Source: Trichomonas vaginalis G3 (Eukaryota > Parabasalia > Trichomonadida > Trichomonadidae). From it: a stretch of DNA of 64,000 nucleotides. Within the stretch, counting starts at the first letter, position 1. The number at the start of each line of letters is the position of its first letter. The position numbers and the translations under genes are program-made. The notes beneath the pieces are model-generated. The model saw only the letters and a list, made by a program, of their open reading frames with translations, was not told the origin of the DNA and made no database searches. The stretch covers positions 13,980,082 to 14,044,081 of the forward strand of contig NC_067207.1 of NCBI RefSeq assembly GCF_026262505.1. Reading direction: 5' to 3'. Shown in pieces: positions 17,633 through 26,205 of this stretch.

Positions 17633-18439
17633 ATGGCAGAAGACATAGTGGTTTATACTATTACGACTAAAAACCCTGAGTCATATAATTCTATAACAAC
17701 AAACTTACAAAGTCCTCAAGGACGATATTGTAAACTAACCTTAAACACGATGACGACTAAAGCCTGTTTTGCTCTTTTGACACCAGAAGATTTTATTGTT
17801 GTGAATGGTAAAAAATACTCCTTTGAAGATACTTACTCAGATATACCACCAACAGATTTTGTTGACTTATTTAATACTTTAAGGACGGATGTAACATGTG
17901 CTGCAACTAGAGCAGGTTTCATTATGTTTGGATGTCCGACTGAGTTTACTATAAACGATATGAGCTATAATACAAAACTTATATCTGGTTTTTACTACCA
18001 ACAGTTTCCTATAACAGGAAAAGGTGTCATACAAGGTCTATCTGTTCCATTGACTTTAAGTACACCTATTTTATATATTGTTTCAAACTTAGGTTCAAAG
18101 TGCTATTCGAATGTCGACAGAAACTACTATGACCAAAAGATACTCATGCGTATAAACAACACTTTCTCTGCTGGTTTGCCTATTGTTCATTCGAATGCAG
18201 AGTTTTCAGCTTTAGTAAACTCAAACACTTTAGCAAACATAAACTTAACCTTAGTTGACGCAAACTTTGTTCCTGTAAAACTTTTATGTCCTATGTATTT
18301 GTCAATGACGGCAGAAAGTTTCGAATTGGAAGATGCAACTGGTGAAAGTATTGTACTACAAGAACAACTTCAACAACAAATAGCTCAAGAACAACAAATG
18401 CAACAAATGGAACAAATGCAACAACAAAGTCAAGAATAA
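17633..18439 (+). CDS. Penton-like minor capsid protein
   Basis: A 268-residue beta-rich protein. The segment NINLTLVDANFVPVKLLCPM near the C-terminus matches the jelly-roll end of Maverick penton proteins and the FRLVDFQGEPVELKAP segment of the element C counterpart at 59448-60224. A Gln/Met-rich tail follows (QEQQMQQMEQMQQQSQE). It presumably fills the fivefold vertices. The mariner has replaced its normal upstream sequence to within ten bases. No breaks seen. Confidence 0.6.
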   Translation: MAEDIVVYTITTKNPESYNSITTNLQSPQGRYCKLTLNTMTTKACFALLTPEDFIVVNGKKYSFEDTYSDIPPTDFVDLFNTLRTDVTCAATRAGFIMFGCPTEFTINDMSYNTKLISGFYYQQFPITGKGVIQGLSVPLTLSTPILYIVSNLGSKCYSNVDRNYYDQKILMRINNTFSAGLPIVHSNAEFSALVNSNTLANINLTLVDANFVPVKLLCPMYLSMTAESFELEDATGESIVLQEQLQQQIAQEQQMQQMEQMQQQSQE

Positions 18440-18471
18440 AAAAAATATTTTTTTTTTATTTTTATAAAAAA

Positions 18472-19707
18472 ATGTACAGAATAGATGTTTCAGATTTTTA
18501 TGACTTCCAAGCCTTCAGAAATATGTGTCCATTTCGAGACTATAACAAAGCAGTCGAGAATTTGAAACGTTTAGTCATTTATGTCGACTCTGCCCCAGAA
18601 TGTTATGTTATGAAAGAATGGGATGTAGTCTTTAACAAACCTAAAGCGACAATAGTTTCAGAACAAGAATGTAAACAGAAACTTAAGAAAATAAAAGTCG
18701 TACAAGTTGGTATGAAGATGTTAGATGCTTGGGATATCTTATTGTCAAAGTTAGAAGATTTTTCAGTTCGTGGTATAAAGTTCTATACACCTTCTCCAAA
18801 CTTCTATTCTATCTTCACTGGATATAAATACGAACAAGTAGAATGGAAAGAAAATGTTATAGAAGCTTGGTTAGACCATGTCAAAGAAATTATATGCAAT
18901 GGAAACGAAAGAGTCTATGAGTATATCTTATGTTGGTTTGCAAACATCTTACAACATCCAAGTGCTAAAAATGAAACTGCTCTCATTGTAATTGGAAAAC
19001 AAGGAACAGGTAAGAACACTTTCTTTACAGATATTTTGTGCAAACTGTTAGAGGGCTATTCGAACCCTAATATGACAAACTTAGAAAACATCTGCGGTAA
19101 ATTTAACTCTTCAATAGAGAATATGAAACTTATAGTATGTAACGAACTTCAAAGTATAGATACAACAAAGGTTTTAAACTCAGATGCTTTGAAGAGTCTT
19201 ATAACAGACAAAGTTGGAGTTGTTGAAAGAAAATATAAAGACCAAAGAGTTTGTGAAAATGTTGCAAACTTCGTCATGGTTTCAAACAACGCCGTTCCGA
19301 TGAAGTTAGAAAGTTCTGACAGAAGATATGTAGTTGTCAGAACGTCAGATTCTCATATGCAAGATACAGAATATTTTGACGACTTAGCAGAAACTTTGAC
19401 ATCTGACTTTTACAACCACTTGTTCTCATATTTCATGACATTAGATATTTCTAAGTTCAATCCAAGACAAATTCCACATACCGAAGAGAGACAAACATTG
19501 TTAGAAGCAAACAAGAGTGTATATGAACTGTTCATAGATGAAACTGACTTTGAGTGTTTAGATGAAAGGTCATTGTACGATTCGTATAAACAGTATTGTC
19601 AAGAGTATGGTTATATGACAGCGTCTAAACGAACATTCTTGGCAAATGTCAAAAATCTTTTAGACGTACAGAATGGTGTATATACAAAGAAAAATTTTTC
19701 TGAGTAA
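18472..19707 (+). CDS. SF3 (D5-like) replicative helicase
   Basis: A 411-residue protein with Walker A VIGKQGTGKNTFF near residue 173, the Walker B-like KLIVCNELQS near 218, and sensor NFVMVSNNAVP, the order seen in DUF5906/D5-type superfamily 3 helicases. The C-terminal module (LYDSYKQYCQEYGYMTASKR to the end) is a winged-helix-like tail, also found alone at 51312-51689 in element C. It should unwind element DNA during replication. No breaks seen. Confidence 0.85.
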   Translation: MYRIDVSDFYDFQAFRNMCPFRDYNKAVENLKRLVIYVDSAPECYVMKEWDVVFNKPKATIVSEQECKQKLKKIKVVQVGMKMLDAWDILLSKLEDFSVRGIKFYTPSPNFYSIFTGYKYEQVEWKENVIEAWLDHVKEIICNGNERVYEYILCWFANILQHPSAKNETALIVIGKQGTGKNTFFTDILCKLLEGYSNPNMTNLENICGKFNSSIENMKLIVCNELQSIDTTKVLNSDALKSLITDKVGVVERKYKDQRVCENVANFVMVSNNAVPMKLESSDRRYVVVRTSDSHMQDTEYFDDLAETLTSDFYNHLFSYFMTLDISKFNPRQIPHTEERQTLLEANKSVYELFIDETDFECLDERSLYDSYKQYCQEYGYMTASKRTFLANVKNLLDVQNGVYTKKNFSE

Positions 19708-19744
19708 ATTTTAAAAAAAATATTTTTTTTATCCGATAGAAAAG

Positions 19745-20164
19745 ATGACGAAATTCATCTCAGTCAACAAGTACATGTCAGGACTTAAAGAAGAACTAGA
19801 CCCATTCACATATTTGAATGTTTACTTCTACCATTTTGAAAAGTCTTCATTTGACAAAGTTTGGAACATCGAACCAGTTAAGTTTGCTATTGTGACTAAA
19901 AATGGTGCGAAATTTGAAGACTTAGACATAGAAGGTTTGTTAACAGTCAAAGAAAGTTTTGACAGAAGGTTTTCAAACCTTAAAGAAGGCAAAGCATACA
20001 AACTTGTTATACCTTATGAACCAAAGAAAGCAGACGACTATGAATATTATGAGTCTAAGATAGTTGAAGTTCAAGGTAAATTGGGTAAAAAGATTTTAGA
20101 GTCTAAGCCAGTGTTTGCTCCTAAAGAGGAAGAGAACATTGACATTGACCCAGAAATGTTCTAA
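19745..20164 (+). CDS. Candidate single-stranded DNA-binding protein
   Basis: A 139-residue protein following the helicase. The body is compatible with a small beta-barrel, and the acidic tail EEENIDIDPEMF ends in Phe, as in phage SSB proteins such as T7 gp2.5. No sequence family is recognised, so the call rests on tail, size and position. Its upstream box TATCCGATAGAAAAGATGAC is nearly identical to that of the helicase-tail gene at 51689. Confidence 0.45.
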   Translation: MTKFISVNKYMSGLKEELDPFTYLNVYFYHFEKSSFDKVWNIEPVKFAIVTKNGAKFEDLDIEGLLTVKESFDRRFSNLKEGKAYKLVIPYEPKKADDYEYYESKIVEVQGKLGKKILESKPVFAPKEEENIDIDPEMF

Positions 20165-20180
20165 AAATAAAATTTTATTT

Positions 20181-20627
20181 TTACATGTCAAATTTCTTTT
20201 TCTCTGGCTCTGGTTCTTTCTTCTCTTCTTCTACTTTCTTTTCTTTCTTTTCTCTCTTCTTCTTTTCTGGTGGAGTTATGTCAAACTTCTCAGAACCATA
20301 TTTTTGTAAAAGTGCTTTGTCATTTAATAGCTCTTCTATTCTGTTTTCTATTTCATTTTCAAGAACAGCGCATGTGTCTTCTTTGCATTCTAAGAAGTTT
20401 TGTTGGACTTCATCTCTCCAAGAGGCGTCATCTCTGTCAACAAGTCTGTCATTGACAAATTTTAAGACTGCTCTGCTTAATGTTTTATGGTTCTTGTCAT
20501 ATTCCCAGAAACAGAACTTTAGAACAAATTCCCCTTTCTTGTTTACACTATGTAAGATTTTATGGTCGACAGATGTTTTGCTGTCGAAAAGCTTGTCTCG
20601 AATATAGATAGCGAAATCGCTAGACAT
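20181..20627 (-). CDS. EYD-family protein with lysine-rich tail (148 aa)
   Basis: The core FVLKFCFWEYDKNHKTLSRA followed by VLKFVNDRLVDRDD matches the element C protein at 53319-53693 (VLKEYDRYHNEVNQTLIKFV). The C-terminus is a long Lys/Glu stretch ending EKKKFDM. The two define an unnamed family. The gene is convergent with the SSB-like gene and divergent from the ATPase gene. Function unknown. Confidence 0.6.
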   Translation of the reverse strand: MSSDFAIYIRDKLFDSKTSVDHKILHSVNKKGEFVLKFCFWEYDKNHKTLSRAVLKFVNDRLVDRDDASWRDEVQQNFLECKEDTCAVLENEIENRIEELLNDKALLQKYGSEKFDITPPEKKKREKKEKKVEEEKKEPEPEKKKFDM

Positions 20628-20663
20628 TTTGTAAAAGATAAAAATTTTAATTTTTCTAAAAAT

Positions 20664-21539
20664 ATGTTAGAAAAAAAGTTTGCTGACATTGACAAGAAAT
20701 TTGAGAATGTTTTAAACAAGAACAAGAGGAAGTTGGAAAATGCTCAGATAAAACCCATACATGACAAGTTCTTATTTGCTCAGAATGGTATAACAGGTCT
20801 AATTGCACCACCTGGGTCGGGTAAGACTTTCACTTATCTTAAAATGGCTGCACAACAACAAGAACTAGATGAGAAGAACCCATTCTATGAGTTAGTAGTC
20901 ATTTGTAGTACTTCGGGTCAATTTGACCAAACCGTCAATTCGTTCAAAGATATTATAAAGAAGTCTAAGTTAGTATGTATAAAAGACTCTGAGTTGTTAG
21001 ATTGGATAAAGAAGTACCAAAGAAGAGTTTTGAAGTATAATGCTATAAATGAGTATGTCAATTCGAAGTTTAAAGACCCAAATGAGGAAATGCAGAGAAT
21101 ATTAGAGAAGAAACACTTCCGAAACAAACAGAAAGAGATAGAATACATTTCGAAGAAATTGCAATCTTACGATTGGAAGACTTACCCTCACAGATGTCTT
21201 CTTATCTTAGATGACTTTGCTTCTCATCCTTTGTTAAAGAACAGAGAACAAGACATGTGTCGAATTCTTAAGAAGCTCAGACACTTTAACATCTCAGTTG
21301 TCATTTGTGTACAGACAGCCAAGAGTTTAAGTAAGGATGTAAAGAGAATACTTACTGACATTGTACTTTTCCCCGGATTGTCCGAAGACGATTTCATGGA
21401 ACTTATGAAAGAGTCCATGGCAGGTAAGTTTGACAGACATGAACTATGGGAGAAGTACAAAGTCATACAAGACCCTCATACTTCTTTCAGAATTCATATC
21501 TACGCAAACAAAGTTCAAATTGTAAAAAGTCAAGCTTGA
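20664..21539 (+). CDS. FtsK/A32-type packaging ATPase
   Basis: Walker A LIAPPGSGKTFTYLK lies near residue 50 and Walker B CLLILDDFAS near 180, followed by VVICVQTAKSL, as in A32-like genome-packaging ATPases of Mavericks and large DNA viruses. I start at MLEKKFADIDKKF, after an A/T-rich leader, because the longer frame would run into the divergent gene. The relative in C is at 61592-62479. It should pump DNA into the capsid. No breaks seen. Confidence 0.85.
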   Translation: MLEKKFADIDKKFENVLNKNKRKLENAQIKPIHDKFLFAQNGITGLIAPPGSGKTFTYLKMAAQQQELDEKNPFYELVVICSTSGQFDQTVNSFKDIIKKSKLVCIKDSELLDWIKKYQRRVLKYNAINEYVNSKFKDPNEEMQRILEKKHFRNKQKEIEYISKKLQSYDWKTYPHRCLLILDDFASHPLLKNREQDMCRILKKLRHFNISVVICVQTAKSLSKDVKRILTDIVLFPGLSEDDFMELMKESMAGKFDRHELWEKYKVIQDPHTSFRIHIYANKVQIVKSQA

Positions 21540-22042
21540 AAATGTAAGTGTTTGAGTCTTAGTCTGTTGTGGTGCTGGGGCTGTCGGTTCTTCTGGCTTT
21601 GGAATGGACTCGGTTGGTGGTACGTCAGTCATTCGTTTGTGTCCTGTCGGAAGGAAGAGTTCTTCCAGTCATCCGTTTGTGTCCTGTCGGAAGGAAAAAT
21701 TTTTCCAGTTGTCGGGAAAATATTTTCCTGTCGGAAGGAAAAATTTTTTCTGTCGGAAGGAAAAACTTTTTCTGAAGGTCGGCCAAAAAGTTCTCAATTT
21801 TCGAAAATTTGAATGGTTTACGGACGAACAACAGGAAAAATTTTTCCTGTCGGAAGGAAAATTTTTTCCAGTTGGAAGGAAATTTTTTTCCTGTTGGAAG
21901 GAAATTTTTTTCCAGTTGTCGGGAAATTTTTTTCCTGTTGGAAGGAAGGACTCGGAATGCCAGAAGGATTTGACAAGACAATTTACCTTATAGAGCTACC
22001 TGAGCCATCTTTGGTGTCAAGCTTGAAAAATAAATGGTTCAT
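21540..22042. repeat. GGAAGGAAAAATTTTTTCC repeat between convergent genes
   Basis: No gene is supported. From about 21625 to 21960, units of CCTGTCGGAAGGAAAAATTT type recur irregularly, about nine or ten times, some as CCAGTTGGAAGGAAATTTTT. Each can pair GGAAGGAAAA with TTTTTTCC. It lies between the 3' ends of the ATPase and KilA-N genes. Confidence 0.75.
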
Positions 22043-22882
22043 TTACTCTGCTTGTTTGAAGTTGTCAAAATACTCTGTTATCTTTTCCTTCAGTAGCGGC
22101 AAATCTTCTTTGAATGTAAGAATTGTACAACCTTTCATATCATAGTGTGTTTGAGGTAACGTATCTTGAACTATCTGTTTAACATCTTCATTCGGTGTCA
22201 TTGAAATCGGTAAGTTTTCGCGATAGAACCAATTTCTGTCAGATTTGTAAATCTTAGCTAAGTCGTAAAAGCTTTTGTTGTTTCTTCTGACTAAATGCAA
22301 CATAACCATATCTCTGTCTTCTTCATTTTCCATCTCTTCAGTGTAAATCATATACTTATAGTTCTTTTCCTTTCCTTTTGGTACCGAACGTGGTATTCTT
22401 TTCTGTATGTTTTTGTCTTTTGCTTCAAGCTTGTTCTCTAGCTCTTCACGTTCTTGTCTATGAAGTTCGTCAAGAAGTCTGTAAATATACCAAGCATAAC
22501 GAGGCGAAGCCCACATTGCAACAGCATTTACAAGAAGTCTATGTACATACCAACCTCTCAAACCATTTGGCAATTTTTCACGATTTTCATAGAGTTTTGG
22601 CGACTGGGGTTTTTCTCCCACTCGCTGTTCTTCACTGTTTTCAGAAAAAAGTATGTCTCGCTGTGCTTCATTTAATAGTTCAATAGTGCTTTGGTTCCTA
22701 AACCAGTCTTTAGGAAGCTTAGTATCTGGAGCAAAACATGCTGTCAAAATACTTTGCATTTGGTACATGTCATCTTTGACCGAACGAATGAGACGTAACT
22801 GTTTGTTATACTGAACCCACTCGTATTCTTCATTTATATCTTCATGAACGATAGCAGTTGTTGTGTTCTCTGTTGTTGTCAT
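22043..22882 (-). CDS. KilA-N domain protein
   Basis: A 279-residue protein. The KilA-N region has LPKDWFRNQSTIELLNEAQR and then GLRGWYVHRLLVNAVAMWAS followed by YAWYIYRLLDELHRQE. KilA-N is a DNA-binding domain common in poxviruses, phages and Mavericks. The start follows a leader ending GACAGATATG; an upstream hydrophobic extension is not believed. The linker QRVGEKPQSPKLYENREK is encoded by hairpin DNA that recurs outside the gene at 23.9-24.1 kb. Relative: 52351-53211. Confidence 0.8.
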   Translation of the reverse strand: MTTTENTTTAIVHEDINEEYEWVQYNKQLRLIRSVKDDMYQMQSILTACFAPDTKLPKDWFRNQSTIELLNEAQRDILFSENSEEQRVGEKPQSPKLYENREKLPNGLRGWYVHRLLVNAVAMWASPRYAWYIYRLLDELHRQEREELENKLEAKDKNIQKRIPRSVPKGKEKNYKYMIYTEEMENEEDRDMVMLHLVRRNNKSFYDLAKIYKSDRNWFYRENLPISMTPNEDVKQIVQDTLPQTHYDMKGCTILTFKEDLPLLKEKITEYFDNFKQAE

Positions 22883-22970
22883 ATCTGTCTTTACATACAA
22901 AATAAAAAATAAAATAAAAATAAAATTAGCGTTATTTTCTATCTTGTATAAAAGACCAAAAATAAACGCT

Positions 22971-23582
22971 TTACATGTATTTTTCAGCAACTTCGTCAAA
23001 TAATTTTATAGCTTTGTCGATCTCATCTACTTCAAACGTTTCTTTACCTTTCGTGGGAGCACCATACATTTTCTCAAACTTTTCAAGTAGTTCTGTTTCA
23101 GCAGCTCTCATATCGTTAACAAACGCAACCTTAACTCTATTGACTATACTGTCATATCTTTGAGTTATATTATATGTTCTTCCTATCTTATATCTCTTTG
23201 TATTGAAGTCCTTCGGTTTCTGAACGATGTAAAGTAAGCCTTCACAGCAACGTTCCGTATCGAATGAACCATATGTTATGAAATTATATCCAACAACTGG
23301 GTCAATCCAGAACAAAACTAGTGGTATAAGACTTTTGTCTATAAGATATGCTCTTGTTCCATAGAATCTTACCGATATCAAAAGCTCAGGATTTCTTGTC
23401 AAAATTTTCTGAGTTGAAGCATTTCTAACCCAGTCGTATGCTTTCTTTTCAGATAGTGTTAAAATGTCTGACAAAGAATATTTTTTGTATTTCTTTGAGT
23501 ATCTTACGTTTAAATCACCTATTCTAACCACTTTGGTGTCATTGTCTATCTTTTTAACTGTTTCAAACTCAGTGTTTGTCAT
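22971..23582 (-). CDS. KilA-N plus GIY-YIG (T5orf172-type) protein
   Basis: A 203-residue protein. The N-terminal half resembles a KilA-N-like recognition segment (YSLSDILTLSEKKAYDWVRN). The C-terminal half has GLLYIVQKPKD, YKIGRTYNITQRYDSI, a later EL-LEKFEKMYG segment and KETFEV, the layout of the T5orf172/MUG113 branch of GIY-YIG nucleases. This pairing is known from large DNA viruses. It may cut DNA at sites chosen by the first domain. No counterpart is visible in element C. Confidence 0.75.
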   Translation of the reverse strand: MTNTEFETVKKIDNDTKVVRIGDLNVRYSKKYKKYSLSDILTLSEKKAYDWVRNASTQKILTRNPELLISVRFYGTRAYLIDKSLIPLVLFWIDPVVGYNFITYGSFDTERCCEGLLYIVQKPKDFNTKRYKIGRTYNITQRYDSIVNRVKVAFVNDMRAAETELLEKFEKMYGAPTKGKETFEVDEIDKAIKLFDEVAEKYM

Positions 23583-24218
23583 TTTCTGTTCTTACATACA
23601 AAATAAAAAAATATTTTTTTAAAAAAACTAACGTTGTTTTTTTATCTTAAGGAAATTCATGATTTCAGGGATTTTTTTGACGAAGTGTCAAAGTTCTCTT
23701 CGTCAAAAAAATACAGTTATATCATGAAATTTGGTCATTTTTTCACGATTTCATAGAGTTTTTTTACGAAGTGTCAAAGTTCACTTGGTAATAAAATACA
23801 GTTATATCATGAAATTTGGTCATTTTTTCACGATTTCAGGGATTTTTTTTACGAAGTGTCAAAGTTCTCTTCGTCAAAAAAATACAGTTATATCATGAAA
23901 TTTGGTCATTTTTTTACGATTTTCATGAGTTTTATGCAAGACCGAAAAAAGTCGGGGTCGCTGTTCTTCACGATTTTCATAGAGTTTTGGCGACCCCGAA
24001 AAAAGTCGGGGTCGCTGTTCTTCACGATTTTCATAGAGTTTTGGCGACCAGGGTTTTTTCCCTACTCGCAATTTTTTACGATTTTCGAATGGAATCTCGA
24101 CCCTCGGTTTTCCGAGGGTCGCTGTTCTTCACGATTTTCGTACGGAATCTCTACCCTCGGTTTTCCGAGGGTAGCAAGCATATGAGGAAATTCATGAAAT
24201 TTGGTCATTTTTTCCAGC
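23583..24218. repeat. Intergenic repeats: three ~87-bp units, then hairpin units
   Basis: Three units of about 87 bp carry ACGAAGTGTCAAAGTTC and CAGTTATATCATGAAATTTG. They are followed by units in which CACGATTTTCATAGAGTTTT precedes a GC-rich hairpin: CGACCCCGAAAAAAGTCGGG, then CCCTCGGTTTTCCGAGGG twice. The flanks of these hairpins are near copies of the coding linker of the neighbouring KilA-N gene. No gene is supported here. Confidence 0.8.
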
Positions 24219-24362
24219 AAAAATATATTTTAGGTGGAACCAGGTCACTCGGTCACTCGGTCAACTAACATCTTTTTGAAAATGGTGACAACATGACATT
24301 TTGACAACAACACAGGAAATAAACTTCTTCGTATATGTTTTGTCATGATTTCATCGTCAATG
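24219..24362. repeat. Left arm of inverted repeat around the 24402 gene
   Basis: It reads AAAAATATATTTTAGG, CCAGGTCACTCGGTCACTCGG, then GTGACAACATGACATTTTG and ACAACAACACAGGAAAT. The same order occurs inverted at 26086-26205. A single inverted copy of the 86-bp array core lies at about 24338-24362. Confidence 0.8.
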
Positions 24363-24401
24363 AGCGTAAATCAGACAAAAATATATTTCTACCATAAAGT
24401 T

Positions 24402-25298
24402 TCACAAGCGTTTTACATGGTATATGTTGTGATGGTTCATGACTTTAAACAGTTTTGTAGCTTCTATTTCTTCACGAAGGATATCAAAAGTTTTAACGAT
24501 ACCGAAAGTTTCTTTGTACTTCTTCTTGACATCAGATAGAAGGAAATCGTTAGCAGTTGGATAGTTTTTGTTCAGAAATGTCAACATGTCCATTTTATCT
24601 TCTGCTGGTTTCTCTGCTTCTTTCTTTAAGTCAGCATAGTCGTTTCGCATACGTTCTATCTCTTTGACGGAGTAGTTATATTTCCTCATTGCTGCTTTAC
24701 ATTTTGAACATTGTGGGTTCATTTTAGCATTGTACATTGAAACCTTGCCTGCAAGTATGACTAAGGCGTAAATGGTTTTCTTTAACTCAAAGGCTGCTGG
24801 TTTTATTTGTCCGTTCCATACTTTACCTCTTCTATCTTTATCTCTTATCTGCCATACACATTTTGCAACTAACGAAACAAAGTTGTCGTAGGTCTTAAAC
24901 TCCCCAGATTTATATATGTCAATGAAATATACCATATCGCAGTCTTTGTGGTTGCAATGAAATCCAAGAAACTCATAGTTTACCTTACGTATGAACTTCT
25001 TGGTTTCTACTGAGTCAGTTGCTTTGACTTCTATTTCATCGAATTCTGGAATAGTAAGCTTTTGTTGTTGTATTTCAGGAAGTTTAGGTAGATGTTCCAC
25101 CAGGTCCTGCATTTCATAAAGATACTGTTCATTTGTTTCATCTTTCGCACTACAGTCTAAATCTCCTTGGAGAAGTTCTTGCTTTATCTTCTGGATTTCT
25201 GTTTCGAAAGTATATGAAGAAGGAATGAAGCTTTTCATTTCTACTAACATTGAAGTTGGGTTCATGACTAACGAGTTTGGTGCTGTTGTTGCTGACAT
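24402..25298 (-). CDS. Conserved unknown protein (298 aa), Cys-pair region
   Basis: A helical protein with a possible zinc site, CNHKDCDM near residue 120 and PQCSKCKAAM near 205, and a C-terminal segment DMLTFLNKNYPTANDFLLSD. Element C has a 321-residue relative at 54104-55069 in the same position beside a KilA-N gene, so it is a core gene of both families. No enzyme motif is recognised. The gene and the adjacent array are enclosed by an inverted repeat. It looks whole. Confidence 0.6.
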   Translation of the reverse strand: MSATTAPNSLVMNPTSMLVEMKSFIPSSYTFETEIQKIKQELLQGDLDCSAKDETNEQYLYEMQDLVEHLPKLPEIQQQKLTIPEFDEIEVKATDSVETKKFIRKVNYEFLGFHCNHKDCDMVYFIDIYKSGEFKTYDNFVSLVAKCVWQIRDKDRRGKVWNGQIKPAAFELKKTIYALVILAGKVSMYNAKMNPQCSKCKAAMRKYNYSVKEIERMRNDYADLKKEAEKPAEDKMDMLTFLNKNYPTANDFLLSDVKKKYKETFGIVKTFDILREEIEATKLFKVMNHHNIYHVKRL

Positions 25299-25410
25299 GT
25301 TCTTACAATAAAAATAAAAAAATATTTTTTAAAAAAAACTAAAATATATTTTTGCCGAAAAAAATGAGTTTTGTGTGTTTTCTACGGTGGAGCCAAAAGT
25401 GGCTCGACCT

Positions 25411-26098
25411 CAAAACAAGCATTTTGTGAAGAATATACCAACCCGCGGAATTCCGCGGGTTGCTTTTTATACAAAACATTGACGATGAAGTCTTGACAAA
25501 ACAAGCATTTTGTGAAGAATATACCAACCGCCGGAATTCCGCGGGTTGCTTTTTATACAAAACATTGACGATGAAGTCTTGACAAAACAAGCATTTTGTG
25601 AAGAATATACCAACCGCCGGAATTCCGCGGGTTGCTTTTTATACAAAACATTGACGATGAAGTCTTGACAAAACAAGCATTTTGTGAAGAATATACCAAC
25701 CGCCGGAATTTCGGCGGTTGCTTTTTATACAAAACATTGACGATGAAGTCTTGGCAAAACAAGCATTTTGTGAAGAATATACCAACCGCCGGAATTCCGG
25801 CGGTTGCTTTTTATACAAAACATTGACGATGAAGTCTTGGCAAAACAAGCATTTTGTGAAGAATATACCAACCCGCGGAATTCCGCGGGTTGCTTTTTAT
25901 ACAAAACATTGACGATGAAGTCTTGACAAAACAAGCATTTTGTGAAGAATATACCAACCGCCGGAATTCCGCGGGTTGCTTTTTATACAAAACATTGACG
26001 ATGAAGTCTTGACAAAACAAGCATTTTGTGAAGAATATACCAACCGCCGGAATTCCGCGGGTTGCTTTTTATACAAAACATTGACGATGAAGTCTATT
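25411..26098. repeat. 86-bp tandem array, 8 copies, each with hairpin and T-run
   Basis: Eight units start CAAAACAAGCATTTTGTGAA at 86-bp spacing. Each holds a hairpin of the ACCCGCGGAATTCCGCGGGT or ACCGCCGGAATTCCGGCGGT kind, then TGCTTTTTATAC, then AAAACATTGACGATGAAGTC. Copies 1 and 6 have one perfect palindrome, copy 5 the other, copy 4 the other with one change, and copies 2, 3, 7 and 8 combine one left arm with the other right arm. The T-run after each hairpin resembles a terminator. Confidence 0.9.
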
Positions 26099-26205
26099 TC
26101 CTGTGTTGTTGTCTAAATGTCATGTTGTCACACTTTTTCAGAGAAGTTCGTTTAACCGAGTGACCGAGTGACCGAGTGACCTGGTGAGATCTAAAATATA
26201 TTTTT
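26086..26205. repeat. Right arm of inverted repeat around the 24402 gene
   Basis: Read on the minus strand it matches 24219-24331: AAAATATATTTTAG, CCAGGTCACTCGGTCACTCGG, GTGACAACATGACATTTAG, ACAACAACACAGGAAATAG. It ends exactly where similarity between elements A and B begins. Confidence 0.8.

Noticed and set aside
22883-22999. Hydrophobic N-terminal extension of the KilA-N protein
   Set aside because: It runs through the A/T-rich leader and overlaps the neighbouring gene; the element C relative starts at the equivalent of the shorter form.
23816-24268. Open frames in the hairpin repeat region
   Set aside because: They come from the repeated units and are not conserved elsewhere.
25339-26020. 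Short repeated open frames across the 86-bp array
   Set aside because: They are by-products of the tandem unit, have no own leader and show no coding character.
25411-26098. CRISPR array
   Set aside because: The units are 86 bp and nearly identical throughout with no variable spacers, and no cas gene is nearby. It is a plain tandem array with hairpins.
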